Source of the DNA: Elymus sibiricus
Taxonomy: Eukaryota > Streptophyta > Magnoliopsida > Poales > Poaceae
Assembly: GCA_039707655.1 (NCBI GenBank)
Contig: CM077664.1
Location: forward strand, 24,106,781 to 24,170,780
DNA: 64,000 nucleotides
Direction: 5' to 3'
The notes beneath the pieces were generated by a model. It was not told where the DNA came from. It saw only the letters and a list, made by a program, of their open reading frames with translations, and did not search any database. This document shows positions 23,451 through 34,329 of this stretch, piece by piece (within the stretch, counting starts at the first letter, position 1; the number at the start of each line of letters is the position of its first letter). Position numbers and translations under genes: made by a program.

Positions 23451-24180
23451 TAGTCATCCTTTTAGTTCCTTCTGTTGAGGTTTTGTATGTTGCCACAGGG
23501 GATTATACATCAAGGTGCATTTCTTGTGAATCTCAATCTGAACTACCAGGTCGTGGAAGTTGGTGTTGAAGGTGTTTTCTTCAACAATTTCCTTTGTGAC
23601 TTATCACAGTTGAGGCACTCATAATCGTCTCCAACAAAGATGAACCTCTCTCGGTCTAGACTCCCTCTCCGTAAAATAATATTAGAAAAAAAAACGAATA
23701 TTATAACCGAAGATCATTCCACCTTCCTCGTTTAGTGCGATATTACATACATGAGATGTGCAATGCAATAGAGACAACACAAGAGATAGTGCAGAGCTAT
23801 ACAACATGCATTTCTTCATTAGAATAACTATAATAAATATTCTCCGATCCAAACTAATTGGGTGACAACTTAGTACACAATAAGAATAGTTATCTGGTTC
23901 ACCAGAGCGAGGATGTCATGTACGGTGGAGATGACAATGCACTTGGAATGGTCATCCTTCGGCTCCTTATGTCGAGATATTGTAAAGCCCTGCAGAGGAG
24001 TTATATATCAAGGTGTGTCTTTGTTGAATCTCAAGTTCTGAACTACCAGATCGTGCAAGTTGGTGTTGAAGGTGTTTTCTTTGACAACTCCCTCTGTGAC
24101 TTGGCCATGTTGGGGCACTCATAGTCATCTTCAACAAAGATGGACATGCTCTTGTTCCAAACTCCATCTTCATTGGGAAA
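23450..24180 (-). repeat. Duplicated GST 3'-flanking sequence (two copies)
   Basis: Two related segments, about 23,450-23,660 and 23,935-24,170, share long runs such as GTTGGTGTTGAAGGTGTTTTC and CAACAAAGATG. A third relative lies in the 3' flank of GST2 near 60,440-60,570 in reverse orientation. They look like copies of the downstream region of a GST gene and suggest that a further GST copy once existed here. Confidence 0.6.
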
Positions 24181-24385
24181 AAAAAATCTCTTACAAAAAA
24201 AGATATACTATATTATAACCAAAGAAGACATTCACGTTCCTTATTCCGTACAATATTGCATACATGACATGTGTGACAGTGACTCCAACGAGAGATAATG
24301 CATAACTATACAACATATAATGTTCAACAGACATAATAAGTATAATAATACAACATATACTATTCAACAGACATAATTGCTTAGC

Positions 24386-25181
24386 TCAGTTCTTGACAGA
24401 TACATTTATAGTAGCAGCAATCTGGGCCCGCCTTGTCTTTGCAAACGCAACCAACTTACTGACGTCTGGCAGAGCCACCTTGGCAGCATCTAGTGCGGTG
24501 AAGCGCTCCACCCAAGCAAGCAGAAGTGGGGTATTTGCGGTGCCAAAGAGCTTGGTACCACATAGTTCTTCAGTTCCTTGCAGAAACGCCAACATACCGC
24601 CTAGTGCTATATCCACGTATCCAACATTATCACCGCCGAAGAAGGGCTTCCCGTTGGAGCATTCCTTGAGAGCCCCCTCTAGTGTCTTCACCCCCACTAA
24701 TATTTGCTTTATCGCTTCAGTCTTATCGTCCTCCGTGTTGGCTGTGAACGCCACTTTCCACGGGACGACTAACTACATGCACACGCACAAATAGCATCAT
24801 TGGTCAGCTCATGTATCATATGTAAAATCGATAACACAAATGAGACACTTTAAGCACCTTGTGGTCAATGTAGTCTACCCAGAACCGAGCAATGGCACGC
24901 TCATAGGGGTCGGCGGGCAGGAGGGAGGGGCCTGTGGCGCCATAGGCCTCGTCGATGTACTCCAGAATGACGACCGACTCGCAGATTGGCTTGCCATCGT
25001 GGATGAGCACCGACACCTTCTTGTGCACAGGGTTGGATGTCAGGAGGAGGTCGCTCTTGTTGTCGAGGTCCTGCTCGATGTTCTCATAGCTCAAACCCTT
25101 GAGGTGGAGCGCAAGTTTCACTCTGGAAGCCCAGGGGCTCGCCCACATACCCAACAACTTCAGCTCATCTTCGCCAGCCAT
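24386..25181 (-). CDS. GST1: tau-class glutathione S-transferase
   Basis: There are two exons: 25,181-24,858 (108 codons) and 24,772-24,386 (with stop), separated by an 85 bp GT-AG intron (AAG/GTGCTT ... GCATGTAG). The product is 236 residues, normal for the family. The N-terminal thioredoxin-like domain has [17 protein letters not shown] with the catalytic Ser near residue 15, and the glutathione-contact motif [12 protein letters not shown]. The C-terminal helical domain has [19 protein letters not shown]. Tau GSTs conjugate glutathione to xenobiotics and stress metabolites in the cytosol and are often inducible. A cis-Pro position usually read as VPVLIH is here VSVLIH (Pro to Ser, near residue 56), which could weaken glutathione binding; GST2 keeps Pro. 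A TATA box lies about 105 bp upstream. Confidence 0.93.
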
Positions 25182-25282
25182 TTCTCCCTTGCGCGTTATG
25201 GGTGTGTGCTGCAGATTTGAACTTTGATTGTACTGATGTTTACTGTGTTTTGCTTGGTTCCTTGCTATAGTGAGAGGAGTGA

Positions 25283-25291
25283 CTTATATAG
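25283..25291 (-). promoter_or_regulatory. TATA box of GST1
   Basis: CTATATAAG on the minus strand lies about 105 bp upstream of the GST1 ATG, a plausible distance for a plant core promoter with a short leader. The flanking leader (AACCAAGCAAAACACAGTA) resembles that of GST2. Confidence 0.6.
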
Positions 25292-25681
25292 AGCTTGGGT
25301 GATGGGGTATGGAAGGCAAGAATGCATCATCCATGAGGCCAGGGCTAACATCGAGGCTAATGATCCTCCACAATCACTTATATTAGTTTAAGATATGCAA
25401 ACATTGAGTGGATTTTTTGTACAATGTTTACCAACATTAGTGGGTCGTTGCTTGCGGATTAGTTAACTTTCATGTCAAGCTTCTCTAGACATTAGTCATG
25501 TGTCTTGGAGAAGAAGGCTAGGAAGTAAACAGATTATCAGAGTCCTGGACATCCCCAGACGGTCATCCTCAACTAACCTAAGATTAGTCTTGTAGAAGGA
25601 CATGAACCATCCCATATAATACTAGTACTTAGTCACACAAACTTCAAGCATGCACTACACACTCTGTAATCATATACTGTA

Positions 25682-25748
25682 CTCCCTCCGTCCCAAAATA
25701 AGTGACTCAACTTTGTACATTGAGTCACTTATTTTGGGACAGAGGGAG
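25682..25748. mobile_element. Stowaway MITE (67 bp)
   Basis: CTCCCTCCGTCCCAAAATA at the left end is matched by its inverse at the right end, with TA on both sides. The whole element is almost one palindrome. It lies about 500 bp upstream of the GST1 ATG. Confidence 0.93.
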
Positions 25749-25759
25749 TACTAGTCTAA

Positions 25760-26448
25760 ACAAGACAAATGCCTAATAGTCATCCTCCAAACAGTGCATC
25801 CATCCTTCCCAAATATCTCTGCAATATGAATTTCCAATTTGGGTGTTGATGCAAACGGCTGTATTACGAACACATGGTGCAACATAGGACATGAAAAAAG
25901 ATGTAACATCAAACAATTTGCCATGCCACATACTAGTCAAACTTAAAGATGTTTGACTTGGGACAAACCTTGAACTTCAAATACTTTTGAATCGGAGACA
26001 GTAGCACATACTGTTAATGTAGATGAGAGGGGCAACAGAAACATGCAGACTTCAAATATTTTGTGTGCAGCTCTCCAAATATTCGATATGGTCCAACAAA
26101 CAAAGCGAGGGTTTACAGGAATATAAGTTTTCCATCTCCGATTACGAAAAACGAGCGCAACGGGCAAATTAATAAATCAATAGCAGGGGAAGACAAGAAG
26201 TAACACAAGTTCACAGCGAATCAAGCACCTAATTAAATTAGTTGGCCCTATCAACCATAGTCCATACATTCATTCTGTACAATGTTTTCGACAGGGACAC
26301 CATCACTCCCATCACAACTCACAAGGGTACAGAGGAGCTCCGACGACGATGCTGTACACGGTGAATCTAGAGCTACATTCATGGCGGCGAACTCAGGGCT
26401 CAAATAAATACATACACAGCCAGCCTACTGTATTGTATTGTGTGCTTT
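25760..26448. other. CDS1-GST1 intergenic region and CDS1 3' UTR
   Basis: No ORF of note. The part nearest CDS1 (about 26,090-26,448) is its 3' UTR and downstream sequence. Its minus strand can be aligned with 58,770-58,930 beside GST2, which is one basis for calling a duplicated CDS1-GST block. Confidence 0.6.
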
Positions 26449-29400
26449 TCATAAGCAAGCAGATAGTTTATCAGCTTTGCATAAGTTGCCTAACATCTCC
26501 CCGAGTTGCTCATACAAGTTTCTCTGCTCCTCATACGTCAGGTTTCTTAAGATCTGCGTGTTTGCAAAAGAAATATAGTACACCATTAATGGATGAGAAC
26601 CACGATGAACAGGAGGATGATAAGATCAAACGAAAACCAATAAGGTGCTATAGATACGGACCTGATCCAAGATTGCGTCCACAGAGAAATTGTGGGGCGA
26701 GATGAACGATTGGTGGTATATGTATGCAAAAACTGCCATAACCATCTGGAGAAAATGTACGAGAACAAATGTTATTTTCAGCTAAACTGCACAGGCTAGG
26801 AATATATGATATATATTGAATAATAAACAAATTCATTCAACTTTGCATAATCAAAGTCTTCTCAGTAATTTCCTCTTTACTCTAAACAATTAGCTTAGAC
26901 AATTACATCAATAAGTTGGTTCACAATTGAATTACTAACCACATGCTTCCTCTTTACTCTAAACAATTAGCTTAGACATTTAAAAAGTAAGGTAGAAGTA
27001 GAACCAAATTGTTAAGGTATATGCATATATATGTTTCATAGCCAGCATGTAAATGTTCTTTCTGGTGACTTACTTGACAGTCCATTCGGTCAGTGATTCC
27101 ACCATGCCCAGGTATACTGTCACCAAAATCCTATAAAATTTGAAGATGTTAATGGAAGTAAAAACTGTATAATTTCCATACTTCAGTATTCCCAGAGACA
27201 GCAACGATAATGAAGCAGTACGCACCTTTATTTTAAAAGCCCTCTTGAAGCCACTTGCGAAAAATCCACCAAATGGTGCAATTATCGATGCAAACAAACC
27301 GAGGGCTAAAGCATGCCACTGCACAGGCATTAGGAACACTTCTTTCCATGGAAACTGTCAAGAGACACAAGTAATCAGATAAAGTTCATGACTAAAAGAT
27401 CCATAAACTTCGCAAAGATGGTACAAAATAAGGAAACAACTAAGTAAAGTAAATAGATCAATTATCATGATGAAGTAGCATTAATTCATCAAGCAGGGGG
27501 GATTTGATGGATACGGGAAAAGAATAGTCTGTTGGTTCAGCTGAGCACTTGGTCACATGCAAATGACGTGATTATACTTCTCTTAACCTTTCAAAGACCA
27601 AAATGGGATAAACATCTTCATTGGTCATTCAAGCACTAGATTTGACCTCACCCAAAAGCCCCGTTGTTTTAATAAACATGGCACCTACATGTTAAACTTC
27701 CCTGATGTAAATGCTGCTTGTCAGACACATCAGCAGCCACAACAAGTGCCCTGTTATTAACCTTAGTTCACATGGGGATAATTACTGTTGGGAGAAAGAC
27801 AGATAAGGCTGAGGCTATATGGACTGAGAAATAGCAAATAGACGTGACATACTTTTTCTTGATTGTCAAACACAGTGTTGACCCTTTCCAATTATCAAGA
27901 GAAGTCTATACCATAGAATACCAGTAATATCACTTTTAATCTTCAACTGACACAAGACTGGGACTAACATGTCATGGACACCAACTACTACCGCAGAGAA
28001 CTCCATAACTCCTGAGAGACTAAACTCCATCTGGATGCAGGACCTTCTCCAGCTCAAGATTCTTTCTTACCTCCACTTCTGCCATGCTCTGTCTGCATAT
28101 GACTGGCTGCAGCTGATCCTTCTATCTTTGCTGCTTCTGTTCAGGTGCCAAAGCTAAGGAATGGAGTCAACACCGCTGCTGATGTGCTCCACTTCCCTGT
28201 GGGCTGCTGCGAGTCTGCGACCACTGTCGGGGTGGGTTCACAGGGAAGGGCAGCAGGAAGGAAGAGCCATGGAGGACGAAAGAAACAGAGGAAAAATGTT
28301 TCAAGACAACACGTAGTCCCACCATCTTTTTTGGTTATTTGCTGATTCTGCTGATTGGTTGACATGTCGTACAAAAGCACTTGCATGTCAAAACGCCACA
28401 CTGCCACGAAAGACGAGGCTAGAGTAAATTGAGTCAAGGGGGATGATGTGCGTTGTCTTGGTGAAGAGTGGGAGCTATCAACCAAACAGTTTTGGAGTCG
28501 AGGTTTTTTTTTTGGACTCGGGCAACGGTTGTGAGGTAGGGGGCTTATAAATTTGAACTTTATGCTTATGCCAGCCTATATAGTAGAGAAAATGGTATTA
28601 ATAAAACTAACAAATTGAAAAGGATATCTTCTTCTTACCCATTGTGGTGCCCAATCTCCCAGATAATAATGCTCTAGCTTAAACATAGGGCCAGGATCAC
28701 ACTGAAGCCACCCTGTTGACAGGTCCTGAAAATATTTCCAAAATAAAAATAAGAACAAATTCAACAGTACACCAATTTGCTAATCGAACTAACAGCCACA
28801 TTTTAAAATAATTAATAAGTTACCTTTCTTGGGCATGTAAACCACTGGAAGCGACCCATTACATTCGCTAACTGCAAAGAAAATAAGTGAAAGTGAAAAT
28901 GCTATTATAAAGAATTACAAATGAAGCATCCAAAATCATTTTGTGCATCAAATGTGTAACATAAATTATTATTTATAGATTCAACCCCTTTGAAGGTACT
29001 CGTAATCTATTAAGTACATAAACCAGGGCTTTCATCTCACCAGGAAAGCTGAGATGATGGTTGTCACTGATGCACCAATAAAACCTTCCCATGTTTTCTT
29101 TGGAGATAACTTGATCAATGGTGTTCTCCCGAGAAAGAACCCAAATAAATAGGCAGCAATGTCATTGATCACAATGAGCGAAGCAGGTAGAAGAAACCTG
29201 TACAAGCATAGCCATTGAAGACGTATGGAGTTTGTCAAATGCACAGGCTAAAATACCAATACTTGCTCCTTCAATTAACATGCATACAACCAAATTAGAT
29301 AATTTTTCAACAGTATATATTACTTATCGATGTGCTATTGTCATAAAGTAGCTTAACTCAGGTCGGATAAAAGAAAAAATGGATATAGCAAGGCACGGAT

Positions 29401-31687
29401 ATCAAACAGTGACATGCATAAACGTCTTCAAGTTTGAGCATGGCTGTTGCAGCCAGCAGCACTACTAAGTTTCTCTTTTCTTTTCTTTATGGTGAAGAAC
29501 TGGATGTTCTTACAGTGGTAGGTCAACTCCTACTAGTACTAGAACAAAATCTCAAATGGGTTACTATGGCCAATTCAGTGATGTTACCACTGTAACTTCA
29601 GCAAAAGCTGTAGGTTATAGCTTTTCTGAAGGAAGCACATAGGGTGGTAGTTTCAGTAAAAAAAAAACATAGGGTGGTAGTCTGGGAAATTCCTAGTAAA
29701 TTGAAGAGGTTCAGGACTTCATGGCAACAATATTTTTTATGGCTGTACAAGAAATTAGGCATCTTGAAGTTACTTCAACAACTTCAGGTACTGTTTAAAA
29801 CAAGAAACTTGGATGTTTAAACTATTGCAAATAAATACATGTCAAACGTCAAAACCGGGTAGAGATGGATAAGCATTTCACTCAAGTCAGCAAGTCAAAA
29901 TTGTAAAGAAAAGCACGCTAACAATTACATATGACTTACCAGAACATTCCTTCAAATATATTTGCCACCGTGAAAGAAGATTGCGCAAAGACCGTTAAAA
30001 GGATCATGTGTGTCCAGGCATACTGTTTGAACTGGTATTTGTATGTCTTTTTCTTCAGTGTCAAAATAAACCATACAAATCCTGGATCATGGGAATTATA
30101 CATTACTTTTGTGGCAGATATGAAATAGAAATTACAAATTAGCAAGACAAGACAAGCAGGTTACTAAAGGGGGGATTGTCTAAGCAAAATTCATGAAACT
30201 GAACACATTGTAAAATTAAAAAAAACCAGCTTTTGTGTAACACATTTTATTCTTCAGATTACTTGGGCAGGCATGCATTACATAAACTTTTAGTTCTTAA
30301 CATTCCCAAACCCTAACGCCCATCCAAAATAGGTCAAATGGTGTAGAACCTCCGTTCGTTCAATTCAATCAATAAAATATTTCCATTCTAGGAGCTTGCA
30401 TGAATAGTTGCTAATGCCACAGGTGCACTATCATTTACAACGACTGGAAAACCTATAACCATAAAATAACCAAAGTAGCCAAGCAGACCATAAATGTCAT
30501 GGAGTGATGACTGCTATATTTTGGGTAATGTCTTTACACATATTAGCGTGTTCTGAAATATTGTGAACACAATACGTAATTTCGAAGTGAATAATTACAA
30601 ATTGACATTATTTCTGCATTGCAAAACATACTGTGCCTTACCTGAAATATAAAGAAAATAGCAAATAAACATCTGATACTTTATTAGGCCGCTGACAAGC
30701 TTATACAATAAGTGATCTGAAGATACTGTGTTAACAAGCTCCCGACTAAGAAAGCGCCCATATGTAAACAACATTGCCGTGAAAAAGAAGTGCCTGCAAA
30801 GAAATGATAAGACAAAATTATATATGCTTTCCTGGTGGCAGGTACGTTATTGAGTTATTGACAATTTTCCATTCAAAACAATGGTAGAATCAGAATGGCC
30901 TTGCACGGTGGCACCTACCAATTCAGGAGCCTGAACCCTGGCAGTTGCTTCTCTTCACTGGATTTTCTGAGTAGGTTAAAAAGCTCTGTCGCCATGAATA
31001 TTTGAATGACAACCACCATGGCCCAGATATAAAGATGGCCCATATAAACTAGGAATGCAAAGCCGCCAATCATCCACACAGTAGAATATGTACGGATAAG
31101 CATTGACTTATACTTGTTCCGATCGCTGACAAGCAAAGTCGTTCCATTGGCTTTATTCCCATCGGTTGTAACCTGTAGCAAAATATATAATATTAGCTCC
31201 AAAAAAAGACGCGGTAGTCAACATAAAACAGGTGGATGCTCTATCATTGCAGCATGCTTTCATGTAGGTAGTCAACAAGTACTCCATTAACAACGGTAAA
31301 TGAACGAGCGATTAAACAAAATAACAGCAGTACAAGAATTTTCTTTCTTTCTTGCTGCACAGTACAAGCACTTTTTTACATCAGTGGAGGTGGGTTAGCT
31401 GGAAAATGTTTGTAGCATAGCCATCTGATTAATGAATGAATTTCGAATAGAAAAGGATCAACAACTTTCTCTTCTCTTGAAAATAAAGACCGGCACAAGG
31501 CATGGATGCAACAAGCTGAGAAACTAGAGTGTTTGGCCATTTGCTAAACGACACGGAAAGTAAGCAAGAGCCAAAGGAACAAAATTCCAAGAGAAAAATA
31601 ACCAACCTCATTAGCGCGTCTTCGATTCCTAACACGTCCTACATGAGAAGCAGAAACGTCGCTAGAGCTGCTTGTCTCCTTTTCCAT
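26449..31687 (-). CDS. CDS1: CDP-diacylglycerol synthase (phosphatidate cytidylyltransferase)
   Basis: It makes CDP-diacylglycerol from CTP and phosphatidate (EC 2.7.7.41), the branch point to phosphatidylinositol, phosphatidylglycerol and cardiolipin, in the ER membrane. There are eleven coding exons: 31,687-31,607; 31,172-30,919; 30,793-30,642; 30,081-29,940; 29,197-29,041; 28,871-28,824; 28,725-28,639; 27,354-27,226; 27,130-27,074; 26,745-26,662; 26,553-26,449. They sum to 1,296 nt, 431 residues, with GT-AG borders and no stops. The product has several hydrophobic membrane segments, the motif [12 protein letters not shown], and the family signature from [14 protein letters not shown] to [11 protein letters not shown] split over exons 8 and 9. 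The N-terminus (MEKETSSSS...RNRRRRANE) is basic and cytosolic. Paralogue number is not certain. The last two exons are duplicated at 58,479-58,770. Confidence 0.95.
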
Positions 31688-31699
31688 CGCTGCTGTCGA

Positions 31700-32603
31700 G
31701 TCTGTAAATACGTGACAACATCAAGTTATTAGACCAGATTCACCCACAAAAGCGAATTCTCACAGCAAGCAGTAAAACACATAGGGGCACACTGCTGTCA
31801 ATCACCAAGTTGGTTCAACCACTGACTGCTTTACAAACAGATGATCCGCGAAACAGATAGAGTGTGCGCCGACCGCTGATTGGAGAGCACGGAGCGAAAC
31901 TCTCAAGTCTGAACAACAAGCCGGTGAGGTGATGGGTACAAGGAACTACTACCACCAAGTACTAACTCAGAAGAAAAGAGAAAACCAGCATTTGTGGGCA
32001 GTGGACCAGCCTCCTTGGCATGGCGTGGCGCGGCGCGGCGCGGCACGGCAAGCAAGCGCCTTAGGGGGTCGTCGCCCCCACGCAATAAACAAGCTCCACG
32101 CAATAAGCAAGGGACACATCGCTGTCAGGATCACTCACTGATTGGTTGCTGACGGCAACCGCTGACCTACAGCTAGCTAACTCCAAGCCATCAATCAACC
32201 AACCAACAGATTGAACAATCTAAGCATCTCCCCCAGAAAGGCAGAATCTATGCGACATAGCGGCGGCATTCAGGATCGCATATTCCCCACTTCCGAATTA
32301 AGATAAACACAAAAGAGCTCCGGAAAACAGCAGTGAGCTCCGGGCAGCAGCAGCACCGGATTGCGGTCAGGGATCTCCCCGCGGAACTGGCAGGGAGCAG
32401 CAAGCAAGGAAGGCGGCGTAGGGGGCGAGGCGGGGGTCCTGAACTGAACTCACCGGGGAGGGAAGCGGAGGCGGGCGGTTCCCCTCGGGGAGGGCGCGGC
32501 CGGGGAGCGAGCCCCTGACGCGGCCCCCTCGAGCGGGCGGGCGGGCGGGTTCGCCGGAACCCTAGCTCGGCCGGGCGGCGGCGGCCCACTGTCCTAATCG
32601 CAG
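31700..32603 (-). promoter_or_regulatory. CDS1 5' UTR with intron, and promoter-proximal region
   Basis: On the minus strand an acceptor (GTATTTACAG, AG near 31,708) lies about 20 bp before the ATG, and a donor (CCGGTGAGTTC, near 32,453) lies in a GC-rich leader. A 5' UTR intron of about 745 bp is therefore likely. The leader upstream is very GC-rich and includes CTAGGGTTCCGGCGAAC. No TATA box stands out, as is common for housekeeping genes. Confidence 0.5.
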
Positions 32604-32730
32604 TCGGGGGAGAAGAATAATAAAAAGGGGTGGGCGTTGAGCCGATTTCAAAGCGCGTTGTATCAGATCTGGGGGCCCATGGGACGGGAGCCGAGAGGCC
32701 CACGCCAGCGGCCCACTGTCCTAATCGCAG
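32581..32730. repeat. 23 bp direct repeat in the CDS1 promoter
   Basis: The same 23 bp, beginning GCGGCCCACTGTCC and ending TAATCGCAG, occurs at 32,581-32,603 and 32,708-32,730 with no mismatch, 127 bp apart start to start. Confidence 0.85.
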
Positions 32731-32799
32731 CAGGTTCACAATGCGCGGCGTCTGTATCACGCATTAAGCGAGACGAGGGAGAACTCGAGCGCGACAGTG

Positions 32800-33725
32800 T
32801 CGGGCCGGCCCGTTACGCGCGCGCAGTCTTAAAAAAGATTGTTGCACAGCACTCCTAGCCAATCAGCTCAACTCGACTTCGTGTTAAACTAGCCGGGCGC
32901 TCCCAACTTGAGGCATCAAGAGCTGGTTTTTTTTGTTTTTGTTTTTCTTTTCTTTCTCCATTTTCTTCAGTGTTATTCGGGTTTTCTTCCTTTTTTTGTT
33001 ATTTTTCATTTTTCTTCTCCATTTTTTATTTTTTTCATTCTTTTTCGGTTTTAAATGTTTTTTTCGTTTTCTTTTGTTTCTTTTATTTTTTCCTCTTCGG
33101 TTTTGTTTTGTTTTCATTTTTTTTGTTCTTTCGACATCTGTCTCTTCGGTTTTATTTTTCATTTTTTTGGTTTCTTTTTTCCTTTTTCAGTTTCATTTTT
33201 TTTTTTGGTTTTCTTTGTTTCTTTTGTTTTGAAATTCATCATTTTTTAATACATGGTGAACATTTTTTCTATAGATATTTAACATTTTTCTACTTGATCA
33301 ACATTTTCTAAAATGGTTGATTAACAGTTTTATGTACATGATAAAAAAATCATTATTTTTTTAATGCATGGTCAACATTTTTTCTATACAAATTAAAAAA
33401 AATTCGAATGATTCATCAACATTTTACAAATACTTGTTCAAAACAATTTCAATTTCTTGATTAACATTTTTTAAATACATGATCAAAAAAATTATACACA
33501 TTTTCCGTATACATGATAAACATTTTCTTTATACACATTTACCATTTTCCAAATGCTTGGTCAACATTTTTCAAATGTTTTAATAGAGTATTTTTTGTAA
33601 TATATATATTTAGAATATTTTAAAGTATAAATAAAAATTAAAAATAAAGCAAAAACAAAACAAAAAACTTAAAAAACATAAAAAAGGAGGTTGTGGCCTC
33701 TCGTGCTGCTGGGCCGGCCCATCTC
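32800..33725. repeat. Repeat-derived spacer bounded by GGGCCGGCCC, with T-rich tracts
   Basis: GGGCCGGCCC occurs at both edges (near 32,802 and 33,709). Between them are about 300 bp of pyrimidine-rich sequence with almost no A on the plus strand (32,925-33,230), then degenerate tandem units of the type ATACATGNTNAACATTTTT (about 33,240-33,580). This pattern is typical of unclassified Triticeae DNA transposons. The long phenylalanine-rich and lysine-rich ORFs here are composition artefacts. Confidence 0.5.
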
Positions 33726-33949
33726 GGTCTCCCTTACAGCGAGGGTTCCTCCGTTCTCGCTGAAGGCGAGACATAGGTGCGCCCTGCAAAATGTCCAGGG
33801 CTCATGCGGTCTAGAGTTCTTTCACCAGAAAATCCAGGGCCGGCACGCCCGAGGGACGACGGCCTGGGGTCCGGCCGAAATAGGGGCCCATATCTGGTAC
33901 GCAGTACGTATAGTAGGGTAGAATAAATGGGAAAAAGGTATATCTATGA

Positions 33950-34237
33950 TCTATTGCACAACCAGCCCATGCGTCCATCTATGAAAGCACACACGCACAT
34001 CCTACTCATATGAGCACTTCTGAGAGACTGAGTGGGCAGAGCATCTTGAGATTAACGAAGCCACCACACGCGCCTCGTAGTCGGCGGAAACGTATATTCC
34101 CATTGAACGAACATCGCCGGAAAGTCTGAAATAAATTAAGGAAAATGCGAGCATCAATGTCAAGTCTAGGGCTTGAATCTTGATGGGCTGGGGATACCTC
34201 TGTCCTCCTAACTATCCGACCACATGTTGGTTCGCGG
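33950..34237 (-). mobile_element. Au-type SINE
   Basis: Read on the minus strand, it starts near CGAACCAACATGTGGT, with a tRNA-derived head containing a box A-like segment (TGGTCGGATAGTTAGGAGG), the phrase GGTATCCCCAGCCCA, and a box B-like ATTCAAGCCCT. This is followed by the body CTTTCCGGCGATG...CGAGGCGC and TCTCAAGATGCTCTGCC. I recognise the Au SINE, a family widespread in Triticeae and other grasses. Several positions have diverged from what I remember, so it is an old copy. Confidence 0.75.
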
Positions 34238-34249
34238 AACGTCCAGAAG

Positions 34250-34329
34250 ATTGACTATTACTTGTCGCTGAAATAGATGTATCTAGATGTATTTCAGTGC
34301 TGACAAATAATATGGATGGGAGGGAGTAG
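34250..34329. mobile_element. Decayed Stowaway MITE
   Basis: TTACTTGTCGCTGAAATAGA, GATGTATCTAGATGTATTT and a right end GGGAGGGAGTA match the usual Stowaway layout, but the left terminal repeat is not recognisable. Confidence 0.6.

Noticed and set aside
23090..23569. 159-codon plus-strand ORF in the GC-rich patch
   Set aside because: Overlapping ORFs in several frames and no recognisable domain suggest a composition effect.
28000..28560. Gene or MITE inside CDS1 intron 7
   Set aside because: The 1.28 kb intron has GC-richer sequence here, but I found no terminal repeats, target duplication or conserved ORF.
32884..33311. Phe-rich and Lys-rich ORFs on both strands
   Set aside because: They follow from the T-rich/A-rich composition; no domain, start context or conservation.
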